Origin: Dehalococcoidia bacterium
Lineage (GTDB): Bacteria; Chloroflexota; Dehalococcoidia; Bin125
Assembly (NCBI GenBank): GCA_022828105.1
Contig: JAJEJC010000007.1
Location: 330,885-394,884, forward strand
Length of the DNA: 64,000 nt
Reading direction: 5' to 3'
Below, one piece after another: positions 17,585 to 27,055 of this stretch; within the stretch, counting starts at the first letter, position 1, and each line of letters opens with the position of its first letter. The position numbers and the translations under genes were made by a program. Below the pieces are notes generated by a model. That model searched no databases, was not told the DNA's origin, and was given only the letters and a program-made list of their open reading frames with translations.

Positions 17585-18741
17585 CGATCGATCTCCCCCA
17601 CCACGATGTCAATCGAACCCAGCGTCACGATCGCGTCCGCCAGCGTACCGCCAATCGACATTTCCTTCAGCGCCGAGAGGTTGATCAGCGACGGCGGCCG
17701 GCAGTGGAATCGATACGGCGCGGGTCCTCCGTCCGAGACCAGGTAGAAGCCCAGTTCGCCTCGCGGCGACTCGACCCGCGCATACGACTCGCCCGGCTCG
17801 GGCCGCGCATGCAGCGGCAGGTCGGCGAGATATGGACCGTCCGGCAAGGTGTCGACGACCTGGCGAAGGATCCTGAGACTCTCTTTGACTTCCGCCATGC
17901 GCACCAGGAAGCGGTCGAAGCAGTCGCCCTGCTCGCCGACCGGCACGTCGAACTCGTAGCTCTCGTATCCGCAGTACGGATTCGCCTTGCGCAGATCCCA
18001 GGGCACTCCGGTCGCGCGCAGCACCGGACCCGACAACGACGAGTTGATCGCCATCTCCGGAGAGATCACGCCGACGCCTCGAGCGCGAGCGTGCAGGATC
18101 TCGTTCTCCAGCAGCAGCGCCTCGTAGTTGGCGATGTTCTCCGGCATGTCGGCCAGGAACTGCTCCAGGGTCGGCAGCAACTCATCGGGCAAATCGAACG
18201 CGACGCCGCCAATCCGCATGTAGTTCGTCGTCAACCGCGCGCCGCAGGTCATCTCAAACATGTCGAGCACGCGTTCGCGGTCTCGAAACATATGGAACAA
18301 CGGCGTGTGCCAGGCGCCGCAGTCGTTGATGAACGTGCCGTTCGCCATCGCATGGGAAGCGACCCGCTGCAACTCGGCAAACATCACCCGGATTGCGTTC
18401 GCGCGCGGCGGCACCTCGACGCCCAGCAGCTCCTCGGCCGCCAGGCAGTAGGCAAGGTTGTTGGACATCGCGGCCAGGTAGTCGATCCGGTCCGTGAACG
18501 GAATGTTCTGCGTATAGGTCCGTTCTTCGGCCAGCTTTTCCATCGAGCGGTGCAGGTAGCCGATCCGCATTTCCGCGTCCTGGACGATCTCGCCGTCCAG
18601 CGTGACCTTGAGCCGGAACACCCCGTGCGTCGACGGATGCTGCGGTCCCAGATTGACGACGACCGGCTCGGAACCGTCGCCGCTGGTCAGCGCTTCGATC
18701 GTGCCCTGCATGGCGAGGCGTGTGTCGTCGGACATCGTCAC
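17581..18741 (-). CDS. nuoD: NADH-quinone oxidoreductase subunit D
   Basis: NLGPQHPSTHGVFRLKVTLDGEIV...IGYLHRSMEKLAEERTY. Confidence 0.96.
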   Translation of the reverse strand: MTMSDDTRLAMQGTIEALTSGDGSEPVVVNLGPQHPSTHGVFRLKVTLDGEIVQDAEMRIGYLHRSMEKLAEERTYTQNIPFTDRIDYLAAMSNNLAYCLAAEELLGVEVPPRANAIRVMFAELQRVASHAMANGTFINDCGAWHTPLFHMFRDRERVLDMFEMTCGARLTTNYMRIGGVAFDLPDELLPTLEQFLADMPENIANYEALLLENEILHARARGVGVISPEMAINSSLSGPVLRATGVPWDLRKANPYCGYESYEFDVPVGEQGDCFDRFLVRMAEVKESLRILRQVVDTLPDGPYLADLPLHARPEPGESYARVESPRGELGFYLVSDGGPAPYRFHCRPPSLINLSALKEMSIGGTLADAIVTLGSIDIVVGEIDR

Positions 18742-19337
18742 GAGGCGTCCTCGCTTTCATCGACGACGGCGACTTCGCCCTCAGGCTGCGGGTCGTTGGG
18801 ATGCAGAGGTCGCTGCGGCACGCTGCCCGGCACCGGCCATGAGTTCTCTTCGCTCTCATGCGGAAAGCCCGGCAGTCCGGCGCGCACCTGGCCCGGCATC
18901 TGGAGGAAGTCCTTGCGCAGCGGATAGCCGGGGAAGCCGTCCCAGAGGAACATCCGGCGCAGGTCTGGATGGCCCTCGAAGCGGATGCCGAACAGGTCAT
19001 AGACCTCGCGCTCCTGCAAGTGCGCCCCGTGGTAGACGCCGGTGAGTGAGGGCAGCGCCGGATCTTCGCGATCGAAGATGCGCGCCTTGGCCTGCAGGAG
19101 GTGATTCAGGTCCAACGATTGCAGGTGATAGACCATTTCAAAATGCAGTTCGTGGTCGACCGCGGTCAGGTTGGAGAGGAAGACCAGGTCACTCTGCTCT
19201 GCGTCGCGCAGGGCACGGATCGATTCGACCAGCGTGTCCGGATCGAGGAAGAGCACGCCGTCATATACGCAGGCCGCGCCGGGCGCGCTCGCGTTGACGA
19301 TCTCCATCGCCGCCGTCGCGTCGTATTGGATCGTCAC
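18738..19337 (-). CDS. nuoC: NADH-quinone oxidoreductase subunit C
   Basis: EREVYDLFGIRFEGHPDLRRMFLWDGFPGYPLRKDF. Confidence 0.94.
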   Translation of the reverse strand: MTIQYDATAAMEIVNASAPGAACVYDGVLFLDPDTLVESIRALRDAEQSDLVFLSNLTAVDHELHFEMVYHLQSLDLNHLLQAKARIFDREDPALPSLTGVYHGAHLQEREVYDLFGIRFEGHPDLRRMFLWDGFPGYPLRKDFLQMPGQVRAGLPGFPHESEENSWPVPGSVPQRPLHPNDPQPEGEVAVVDESEDAS

Positions 19338-19338
19338 G

Positions 19339-19719
19339 TCAGCGCCACTCCAGCGCCTGGCGCCGCCATTCGTAGACGAGCCCCAGGAACAGCACGGCGA
19401 TGAAGATCAACGCTGCAACCAGTCCGGTCACGACGACCGAGTCGAGCGCGACCGCCAGTGGGAAAAGGAAGATCACTTCCACGTCGAAGAGCACGAAGAT
19501 CAGCGCGACGAGGTAGTAACGGAAGTTGAACTGTACCCAGGTCGGGCCTTCGGTCTCCACGCCGCACTCGTAGGTGTCGGACTTCACCGCATTGGGCATC
19601 CTGGGTCGGAGACCGAACTTGAAGAACGCCCATGACGCGATCAGCGGGAGCGAGGGAAAGATCGCGGCAAAGATCAGCAAGATGCCGAGGTGCGCGTACT
19701 GCTCCAGGACGTTCTCCAT
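19339..19719 (-). CDS. nuoA: NADH-quinone oxidoreductase subunit A
   Basis: SDTYECGVETEGPTWVQFNFRYYLVALIFVLFDVEVIFLFP. Confidence 0.95.
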   Translation of the reverse strand: MENVLEQYAHLGILLIFAAIFPSLPLIASWAFFKFGLRPRMPNAVKSDTYECGVETEGPTWVQFNFRYYLVALIFVLFDVEVIFLFPLAVALDSVVVTGLVAALIFIAVLFLGLVYEWRRQALEWR

Positions 19720-19954
19720 CTGGATCAGCCTTACCAGCCTTGCTTCGCCTCATCCCCCACCGACGCCGATGGGTGACTCTGAGGGAGTATATGCACCAGC
19801 CCCAACTCGCTCAATGACGGCTCGCGACCGGCGATCGGATTCAAGCCCGTCGCGGGGTCGAACGGACGCTGCGGTCAACGTGCCGGGCAGGTTCCGGCCG
19901 GTGAGGTGATAGCATGTCAAGCGCCTATTCCCCACCCACCAGTGAGACGACTGC

Positions 19955-20662
19955 ATGCTGATTGACCTTCACAACCACACGTGGCCGCGCTCGCACGACT
20001 CAGTGCTCGACCCGCGGGATCTCGCCGTCCGCGCCAAGGAAGCCGGACTAGACGGGATCTCGTTCACCGAGCACGACGCGCTCTGGCCTCACGATGAGGT
20101 GCAGCAGATCGCCGAGGAAGTCGGCATCGTGATCATCCCCGGCTGTGAAGTCTCGACCGATCCCGGCCACATCCTCGCCTGGGGAATGGAAAAGTACGTG
20201 TTCGGCATGCACCGCGTCGAGCGGCTCGCCGAGCATGTCAACGAGCGCGGCGGCGCGCTCGTGCTGGCGCACCCCTACCGCCGGCAGATCGCCTGGAAGG
20301 ACAACCAGGAGGACTGGGACATCGCCGTCGAACGCGCGCTCAGTAACAGCGCGATGGAACACGTGCTTGCGCTGGAGATTCTCAACGGGCGCGGCAAGGA
20401 GCGCGAGAACCGCTTCTCGGCCGACCTCGCCGCAGCCTCCGAGATGAACGGCACGGCCGGCACCGACTCGCACGCCGTGCACGACATCGGCAAGGTGGCG
20501 ACCTGGTTCGAGACCGACTCGATTGAGACCTGGCAGGATCTGGTGCGCGAACTCAAGACCGGTAACTTCTGTGCCGTCGACATGGCCAGCGGCGAAGAGT
20601 TCGCCGTGCCCTCGCGGGCGCCGAAATTTAGAATCGTCGGAGCGAGCGCGGGCGGCAGCTAG
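19955..20662 (+). CDS. PHP-domain metal-dependent phosphoesterase
   Basis: MLIDLHNHTWPRSHDS, ISFTEHDAL, GCEVSTD, GTDSHAVHDIG. Confidence 0.85.
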   Translation: MLIDLHNHTWPRSHDSVLDPRDLAVRAKEAGLDGISFTEHDALWPHDEVQQIAEEVGIVIIPGCEVSTDPGHILAWGMEKYVFGMHRVERLAEHVNERGGALVLAHPYRRQIAWKDNQEDWDIAVERALSNSAMEHVLALEILNGRGKERENRFSADLAAASEMNGTAGTDSHAVHDIGKVATWFETDSIETWQDLVRELKTGNFCAVDMASGEEFAVPSRAPKFRIVGASAGGS

Positions 20663-20721
20663 ACTTCATTCCGTCCCGCAACAACCACCCCCATACACCG
20701 CACACACAAGGGAGGAGCCAC

Positions 20722-21240
20722 ATGGCAGACCAACAGTTTGAGTCCGTCATCACCGACGAAATGCGCGATCTGATCGGCAAGAAGGGTCCGGAAACGATCA
20801 GTGAACTGACCACGACCAGCGTGCGCATGTTCGCCCGCTCGGTCGGCTACGTCGATCCGGCCTTCTACGACGAAGCGGTCGCCCGCGAGCGCGGCTTCCG
20901 CAGCCTGCCGGCGCCTCCGGGCTACCTGGGCACGCCGATCTACAACCCAGCCGACTCCGATCCCACCTTCGGCGGTCGCCGCGGCGGGGGCGGGTTCCGC
21001 TCGCCCTACCCGCTGGTGCTCAACGGCGGCACCGACATCGAGTACACCGGCGAGCAGATCTGCGCTGGCGACACGCTCACGTCCGCGACCGCGCTGGCCT
21101 CGCTCAACGAGCGCTGGAGCGGCGCCTTGGGTGTGCCCATGCTGATCCAGGTGTCGGAAACCACCTACACCAACCAGCACGGAGCGGTCGTCGCGATTTC
21201 GCGCGGCACCGGAATCTCCTACCCCGCGCCGGGCAGCTAA
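20722..21240 (+). CDS. FAS1-like/MaoC N-terminal dehydratase
   Basis: GYVDPAFYDEAVARERGFRSLPAPPGYLGTP, LNGGTDIEYTGEQICAGDTL. Confidence 0.75.
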   Translation: MADQQFESVITDEMRDLIGKKGPETISELTTTSVRMFARSVGYVDPAFYDEAVARERGFRSLPAPPGYLGTPIYNPADSDPTFGGRRGGGGFRSPYPLVLNGGTDIEYTGEQICAGDTLTSATALASLNERWSGALGVPMLIQVSETTYTNQHGAVVAISRGTGISYPAPGS

Positions 21241-21300
21241 CCGAGCCACTCCGAAACGGCGCAGCGGCTACAATCCAGTACAGAGGCAAGGAGAGCCCAC

Positions 21301-21768
21301 ATGTCAGACGCGGTACCTGACCAGATCTACTTCGAGGACATCGAAGTCGGCGACAGCATTCCCGAACTCGAGAAGAACCCGACCAGCCAGCAGCTCGTCC
21401 AGTGGGCGGCCGGCTCCGGCGACTTCTACCAGATTCACTACGACACAAGCTACGCGCAGGACACCGGCCTCGACGACATCATCGTCCACGGCGCGCTCAA
21501 GCACGCCTTCCTCGGTGAGTTGCTCTGGCGCTTCGCCGGCCCCGAGGGCTCGGTCAAGCGTGTCCAGTGCTCCTACCGCGGCATGGACCCCGCCGCCCAG
21601 GGTCGCGAATCGGCGCAGGAGCGCAAGTTCCTGCTGCGCGGCACCGTCACCCGCAAGTACAGCGAGGGTGAGCGCAACTTCGTCGAACTCAACATCGAAG
21701 GCGTCCGCGCCGACGGTTCGGTCAGCACCCCCGGCACCGGCACCGTCGTCCTCCCCAGCCGCAGCTAA
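21301..21768 (+). CDS. MaoC-like (R)-hydratase/dehydratase
   Basis: GSGDFYQIHYDTSYAQDTGLDDIIVHGALKHAFLGELL hotdog hydratase motif. Confidence 0.82.
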   Translation: MSDAVPDQIYFEDIEVGDSIPELEKNPTSQQLVQWAAGSGDFYQIHYDTSYAQDTGLDDIIVHGALKHAFLGELLWRFAGPEGSVKRVQCSYRGMDPAAQGRESAQERKFLLRGTVTRKYSEGERNFVELNIEGVRADGSVSTPGTGTVVLPSRS

Positions 21769-21786
21769 TCGCTCCGGTTTCGAGCA

Positions 21787-21827
21787 CACGCCGAAGGGGC
21801 GGCCATCGTGGCCGCTCCTTCGGCGTG
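21787..21827. terminator. Bidirectional intrinsic terminator between convergent genes
   Basis: cacgccgaaggggcggcca-tcg-tggccgctccttcggcgtg near-perfect stem-loop. Confidence 0.75.
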
Positions 21828-21846
21828 CCTGCGTGTCTGCAGAGTC

Positions 21847-22476
21847 CTACCTGGCCCGCTTGCCGCGAAGCTGATACTCCCGATCCCAGAACCACTCCCG
21901 CAGCGCGTGCATCTGATGGAATCGGTGCCTTCCTCGACGCACCCGCCCGCAGTCCTTGAATCCCGCCGCCGCAAACGCCCGCTGCGCGCGCACGTTCCAA
22001 TCCAGCGTGTGCAGGTAGACCCGCGTCAATGACGTGTGGGTGAACACGTAGTCCAGCAACAGACCCACCGCTTCGCGACCAAAGCCGCCGTTCCACGTCG
22101 TCCGGTCGCCGAGCAGGATGCCCAACTCCGTCTCGCGACGCTGGAAGTCGGTGTTGTAGTACATCACATTGCCGATATGCCGCGGTTCGTCCTGCGTCTC
22201 GACCGCGAACGTCGAGCGGTAGACCGGCGTCGATCGCAACTGCCAGGCGTACTGATTGCGGTACTGCTCGAAGGTCAGCGGACTGATCGGCGCGGCGTCG
22301 AGCTCGGCGAGCTCCGGATCGGTGCGCCAGATCCAATCAAGTTCGGCATCGTCGAGGCGTTTGCGCCGCAACAGCACGAGTTGCCCCTCCGCCACGACAT
22401 CCGCCGGACTCGTCACCATTGGATTCACCGGTCCTTCAGTGCCTTCGACCGCCTCAGCCGCAGGGTACGTCGTCAA
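21847..22476 (-). CDS. GNAT-family (RimJ/RimL-like) N-acetyltransferase
   Basis: GILLGDRTTWNGGFGREAVGLLLDYVFTHTSLTRVYLHTLDWNVRAQRAFAAAGF. Confidence 0.85.
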   Translation of the reverse strand: MTTYPAAEAVEGTEGPVNPMVTSPADVVAEGQLVLLRRKRLDDAELDWIWRTDPELAELDAAPISPLTFEQYRNQYAWQLRSTPVYRSTFAVETQDEPRHIGNVMYYNTDFQRRETELGILLGDRTTWNGGFGREAVGLLLDYVFTHTSLTRVYLHTLDWNVRAQRAFAAAGFKDCGRVRRGRHRFHQMHALREWFWDREYQLRGKRAR

Positions 22477-22986
22477 TCACCCCTGCGGCGGACCGACCCG
22501 CTGATCAAGCATCGCCGCCGCGTCCTCGAGCAATGAGGCCGTATTGCGGTAACTGACCATGCGCATCGCGTCTCCCAGGCCGACCCAGCGGACGTCGATG
22601 TGCTCATCGTCGTGATTCTCGAACGACCCGCCGGTCGGCTGCATCAACCAGAAGTGAACCGCCTTGTCGATCCGCGCCTCTTCGCCGGGGAACGAGTAGC
22701 GCATGACGCCGATCTTCTCGTCCAATGACACCGACAGTCCCGTTTCTTCCGACACCTCGCGCAGTGCGGTGTCGACCAGCTTCTCGCCGTTCTCGGGCGT
22801 GCCCTTGGGCAGCGACCAGCGCCTGGCCGGTGTCTGGACCAGAACGATCTCGACTTCTCCCTCTCCGCCTGCCTCTCGCCAGACCACGCCTCCGGCGCTG
22901 ACCGCGATGCCCTTCTTGATCGACTTCTGGCTGTGAATCGTTCTTCGACTTCCGGATGTTCCACGGCGCTCGTTGCGGCTTCGCAC
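22477..22986 (-). CDS. NUDIX hydrolase
   Basis: GTPENGEKLVDTALREVSEETGL Nudix box. Confidence 0.87.
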   Translation of the reverse strand: MRSRNERRGTSGSRRTIHSQKSIKKGIAVSAGGVVWREAGGEGEVEIVLVQTPARRWSLPKGTPENGEKLVDTALREVSEETGLSVSLDEKIGVMRYSFPGEEARIDKAVHFWLMQPTGGSFENHDDEHIDVRWVGLGDAMRMVSYRNTASLLEDAAAMLDQRVGPPQG

Positions 22987-23084
22987 GCCTCTGCTCCTCG
23001 TCAGTTCACTTGACGGTTCTCAATCTATCAGAGGGTCACGTCAGATCACGCGGCCCTGGAGTCCTGACTACAGGCCGAGCGAAG

Positions 23085-24041
23085 CTACTCAAGGTCGTCC
23101 AACCAGGACGCCGATTCGAGCGCTGCCTGCGCGGTCTCGCGCACGGTTGGGTCGGGATGGGTCCGCAGTTGATCCAGTTCCTCCAGCGCTTCCTCGCTGC
23201 CGATCTCCCCTAGCGCGGCGACCGCGCCGCGCACGACTTCCTCCGTTGCGGTCGGATCGTCAAACAGCTCCAGCAGCAGCGGCGTACCTTCCTCGGAGCC
23301 GATTTCGCCGATCGCCTGGACGGCGGCCAGTCGCTCATCGTCATCCTCTGCTACGAGCGAGCCCTCCAACACCGGCAGCCAGAATTCGTCCGCATTGCGT
23401 CCCATTGCCTCGATCGCGCCGAGATGCAGCGCGGCGGCATCGCTGTCGTAGGCCGTCTCGATCATCCCGACCACCCAGTCGTCGGACACCACCGCGACTG
23501 CCGACAACGCCGAGGCCCGCAGCTCCTCGTCCTCCGTCGCATCTTCGGCGATGGCCCGCAGCGCAGGCACGACGTCGCCGGCGTCCTCGCTCGCAGCCCA
23601 ACCGAGCTCCACCCGCATCGCCACTTCGCCCAACGCGGCCACGGCTTCGCGACGGACCGCATCCTCTTCCTCGATCGATCCTGCAACCTGCAGCAACGAG
23701 CGGGTCGCGCCCGCCGTCTCGCATTGTCCGAGGCCCGTCACCGCGACCGTCCGCACCGACGTGTCCTCGTCCGCCGTCATCGCGCCGAAGATCACCGTGA
23801 AGTCATATCCGCCATAGTCGTCGCTCACTTGGCGAAGACGCTCGAGCAGGGCGAACCGTCCCTCGGCGTCCAACGCGCCTAGCTGCTGGCCGACGACATC
23901 GACGGAGTCGTCTCGCAGCCTGGAGATGGCGTGCAGGTCTTGCGGCTCCAACTCGACCTGACCGGAGGCGATGGCGGCAACGACGCGGCGAAGCGCATCA
24001 AGCGGCTCAGCGGCGTCCTGATATCCGTCTGTGGTCGTCAT
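23085..24041 (-). CDS. HEAT-repeat protein
   Basis: Repeated AVAALGEIGSEE.../AVQAIGEIGSEEGTPLLLELF units; ATG at 24041 adjoins gpsA stop. Confidence 0.78.
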   Translation of the reverse strand: MTTTDGYQDAAEPLDALRRVVAAIASGQVELEPQDLHAISRLRDDSVDVVGQQLGALDAEGRFALLERLRQVSDDYGGYDFTVIFGAMTADEDTSVRTVAVTGLGQCETAGATRSLLQVAGSIEEEDAVRREAVAALGEVAMRVELGWAASEDAGDVVPALRAIAEDATEDEELRASALSAVAVVSDDWVVGMIETAYDSDAAALHLGAIEAMGRNADEFWLPVLEGSLVAEDDDERLAAVQAIGEIGSEEGTPLLLELFDDPTATEEVVRGAVAALGEIGSEEALEELDQLRTHPDPTVRETAQAALESASWLDDLE

Positions 24042-25039
24042 CAACCCTCCACCGTTGGCGCCCGCTCCATCAGCACCCGGATAGCCTGGCGCGGATCCAA
24101 CTCTTCGAACAGCACCCGCGATACGACCTCCGCGATTGGCATCTGCACGTCCAGCGCCTCCGCAACCTCGAGCACGACCTTCGTGGTCTCGACGCCTTCC
24201 ACCACGTGCGGGTTTCCCGCCATCGCCTCGGCGAGCGTTAATCCGTTGCCGATCTTCTCCCCCAGCGAGCGATTTCGCGAGCGGGGACTGTTGGCGGTAG
24301 CCAGCAGGTCGCCAAGACCTGCAAGTCCGGCAAACGTCGACGGCTGAGCGCCCAGGGCCACTCCCAATCGCGCCATCTCCGAGAGCCCGCGCGTCATCAG
24401 CGCGGCATTGCCGTTGTCGCCGATGTCCAGACCAGTTGCGATTCCGACGGCGATCGCGATGACATTCTTCAGCGCGCCGCCAAGCTCGACGCCTACCACG
24501 TCCTCGTTCGTGTACACGCGAAATGCGGCGGAGTTGAGCGCCGCCTGGAGTCGCGCTCGGCATTCCTCCCGCTCCGCCGCGGCGACCGTGGTGGCGGGCA
24601 GTCCGCGCGCGACCTCGCGGGCGATGTTCGGCCCCGAGATCACCCCGACGCGCGCTTCGCGCTCCGCAAGTTGTAGCTCCTGGGTCAACACCTCGGTCAT
24701 GCGCAGATGCGAGCCGCGTTCCAGGCCCTTGGCCGCCGACGCGTGCACGGTGTCGCCCGGAGTCAAATCCGGCAAGACCAGGCGCAAGTTGTCACGCAGC
24801 CGCTGCGACGGGGTTGCCCAGATGATCACCTCGGGCGGACGCCCTTGCGCGTCCGCCCTGAAGCGGAGTCCTTCGGGTAGCGCGATGCCGGGCAACAGTC
24901 GGCGGTGCTCCCGCGCGGCCGAGAGCTCGGCCGCTTCGGCCTCGGTGCGGCATAGCACCTCAACATCATTGCCGGCCCGCTCGGCGCAGATCGCCAGCGT
25001 GCAACCCCATGACGTGGCGCCGACCACCATCACTCTCAT
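24041..25039 (-). CDS. gpsA: glycerol-3-phosphate dehydrogenase [NAD(P)+]
   Basis: VISGPNIAREVARGLPATTVAA, GGALKNVIAIAVGI. Confidence 0.94.
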   Translation of the reverse strand: MRVMVVGATSWGCTLAICAERAGNDVEVLCRTEAEAAELSAAREHRRLLPGIALPEGLRFRADAQGRPPEVIIWATPSQRLRDNLRLVLPDLTPGDTVHASAAKGLERGSHLRMTEVLTQELQLAEREARVGVISGPNIAREVARGLPATTVAAAEREECRARLQAALNSAAFRVYTNEDVVGVELGGALKNVIAIAVGIATGLDIGDNGNAALMTRGLSEMARLGVALGAQPSTFAGLAGLGDLLATANSPRSRNRSLGEKIGNGLTLAEAMAGNPHVVEGVETTKVVLEVAEALDVQMPIAEVVSRVLFEELDPRQAIRVLMERAPTVEG

Positions 25040-25653
25040 GACTCGGACCTGCCCATGGAGAGCACTCGTTCGGTCCCCGAGGCGATCCGCTCAATGTTGT
25101 CCTTATGTCCGATCAGCACCAGCGCCCAGGTCCCTACCGCGAACACCGCATAGACGTCAGGGGCGCCGCCAAAGACCGCCAGCAGCGACATCCCAATCGC
25201 CGCCGATGTCGCCCCGGTCAAGGAGGCCAACGACATCACCCGCACCCGCACCAGGATCGGAATACCGGTGCCCAGGGCGAACAGCGCGCCCATCGGCATG
25301 ATTGCGAGCACGCCGCCCAGCGCCGTCGCCGCGCCTCGTCCACCGCGGAATCCCGCGAACAGCGGCAACTGGTGACCGACGACCGCCGCCAGTCCCGCGA
25401 CGACCTCTGCTGTCGGGCTATCCCAGACCGCCATGACGATCAGGATCGGCGCGGCTCCCTTGACCGCGTCAAGCGCCAGCACCGTGACCGACCAGCGCAG
25501 CCCCAGCGCGCGGAACGTATTGGTCGCGCCGGTGCGTCCGCTGCCCGAGGCGCGAATGTCCTCGCCGCCCCGCCACATGCCGATCCAGAGCCCGGTCGGG
25601 ATCGACCCGAGCAGATACCCGATCGCCCCGCCGACAATCCAGGCCTCAACCAC
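25036..25653 (-). CDS. plsY: glycerol-3-phosphate acyltransferase PlsY
   Basis: GYLLGSIPTGLWIG, ASGSGRTGATNTFRALG, FAGFRGGRGAATALG. Confidence 0.93.
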   Translation of the reverse strand: MVEAWIVGGAIGYLLGSIPTGLWIGMWRGGEDIRASGSGRTGATNTFRALGLRWSVTVLALDAVKGAAPILIVMAVWDSPTAEVVAGLAAVVGHQLPLFAGFRGGRGAATALGGVLAIMPMGALFALGTGIPILVRVRVMSLASLTGATSAAIGMSLLAVFGGAPDVYAVFAVGTWALVLIGHKDNIERIASGTERVLSMGRSES

Positions 25654-27055
25654 GGGCGCCGCCTCCGTTGCTCGACTCTTCGGAGTCCCTGCCTCGCAGC
25701 ACGCAGCGTAGTGGCGTGCCCTCGAAGCCGAAGGTGCGGCGGATGCGGCCCATCAGGTAACGCTCGTAGGAGAAGTGCACACCTTCGGGATAGTTGACGA
25801 AGAAGGTGAACGTAGGCGGATCCGAGCCGGTCTGAACGGCGTAGTAGAAGCGGATGCGCTTGCCTCGATGCGTGGACGGCGTTCGTTCCATCTGCGCCTG
25901 ACGCAGCATGGCGTTGAGCCGCGGCGTCGGCACTTGCATGCGGCGAGCCTCGGCGACATGCAGCGCCGCCGCGACGACGCTGTCGACCGCGTCGCCGGTC
26001 AGGGCCGAGATCCAGACGATCGGCGCCCAACTCGCAAATCTCGCCCGGCCGGCGAGCTGTCGCTCCCTGCTGTTCCTCAAACCGTCTTCCGCATCGACCA
26101 GATCGGACTTGTTCATCACGATCACGACGCCCGAGCCCTCATCCATCGCCATGCCGATCACATGCAGGTCCTGCGACGTCACCCCTTCGTGCGCGTCGAT
26201 CACTACGGCAGAGACATCCGCGCGGCGTACTGCAGCGCCCGCCCTGCGCACCGAGGCGCGCTCAATCCCGGGCGCGACCCGTCCTCGGCGGCGTATTCCC
26301 GCCGTATCGACCAGAGACACGCGTTCGCCGCCGAAGCTGAGCATCGTATCCACCGCATCCCGAGTCGTGCCGGGCACCTCAGAGACGATCATGCGCTCGT
26401 CGCGCAACAGCGCATTGACTAACGAGGACTTGCCCACGTTGGGCCGCCCGACGATCGCCAGCCGGCAGGCGACATCCTCGGTCTCCAACGGTTCGGCGAC
26501 CGCCAGGCTCTCGGTGACCCGATCGAGCAGGTCGTCGATCCAGCGGCCGTGATGGGCGGAAATGGCCACGGGTTCGCCCAGCCCAAGCGAGAAGAACTGC
26601 GCCGCCTCCGCGACCAGCAAGTCGTTATCCGCCTTGTTCGCGCAGACGGTCACCGGCTGTGAAACTTCGCGCAGCAGACGCGCCACATCCTCGTCGGCGG
26701 GCAGCGTGCCCGCTTGCGCATCAACGACCAGCACGATCGCATCAGCCTCGGACACCGCCTGCTGCACCTGTTCCGCCACGGAGTCCGCGAAAGGTCCGGT
26801 GAGCTGCTCGCCAAGCAGTCCGCCGGTGTCAATCACCGAGAAATGCTGTCCGCGCCACTCCGTCGTGGCGTAGTTTCGGTCTCGGGTCGTGCCCGGTTCT
26901 CCCCGCACGATCGCCTGGCGACGGCGCACGATCCGATTGAACAGTGTCGACTTGCCGACATTCGGGCGGCCCACGATCGCGACCGTGGGCAGCGCGTTGC
27001 CCGGCAGCGCGCGCACCTCGACCTGCGGCGGTTGGTTCTGGGAGTCCTCACTCAT
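25646..27055 (-). CDS. der: ribosome-assembly GTPase Der (EngA)
   Basis: Two GRPNVGKS G-domains (VAIVGRPNVGKSTLFN and LAIVGRPNVGKSSLVN). Confidence 0.96.
   Translation of the reverse strand: MSEDSQNQPPQVEVRALPGNALPTVAIVGRPNVGKSTLFNRIVRRRQAIVRGEPGTTRDRNYATTEWRGQHFSVIDTGGLLGEQLTGPFADSVAEQVQQAVSEADAIVLVVDAQAGTLPADEDVARLLREVSQPVTVCANKADNDLLVAEAAQFFSLGLGEPVAISAHHGRWIDDLLDRVTESLAVAEPLETEDVACRLAIVGRPNVGKSSLVNALLRDERMIVSEVPGTTRDAVDTMLSFGGERVSLVDTAGIRRRGRVAPGIERASVRRAGAAVRRADVSAVVIDAHEGVTSQDLHVIGMAMDEGSGVVIVMNKSDLVDAEDGLRNSRERQLAGRARFASWAPIVWISALTGDAVDSVVAAALHVAEARRMQVPTPRLNAMLRQAQMERTPSTHRGKRIRFYYAVQTGSDPPTFTFFVNYPEGVHFSYERYLMGRIRRTFGFEGTPLRCVLRGRDSEESSNGGGARG

Noticed and set aside
19720-19954. Possible regulatory RNA or attenuator between nuoA and the PHP gene
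   Set aside because: No convincing conserved hairpin or riboswitch-like structure visible by eye; most likely just a divergent promoter region.
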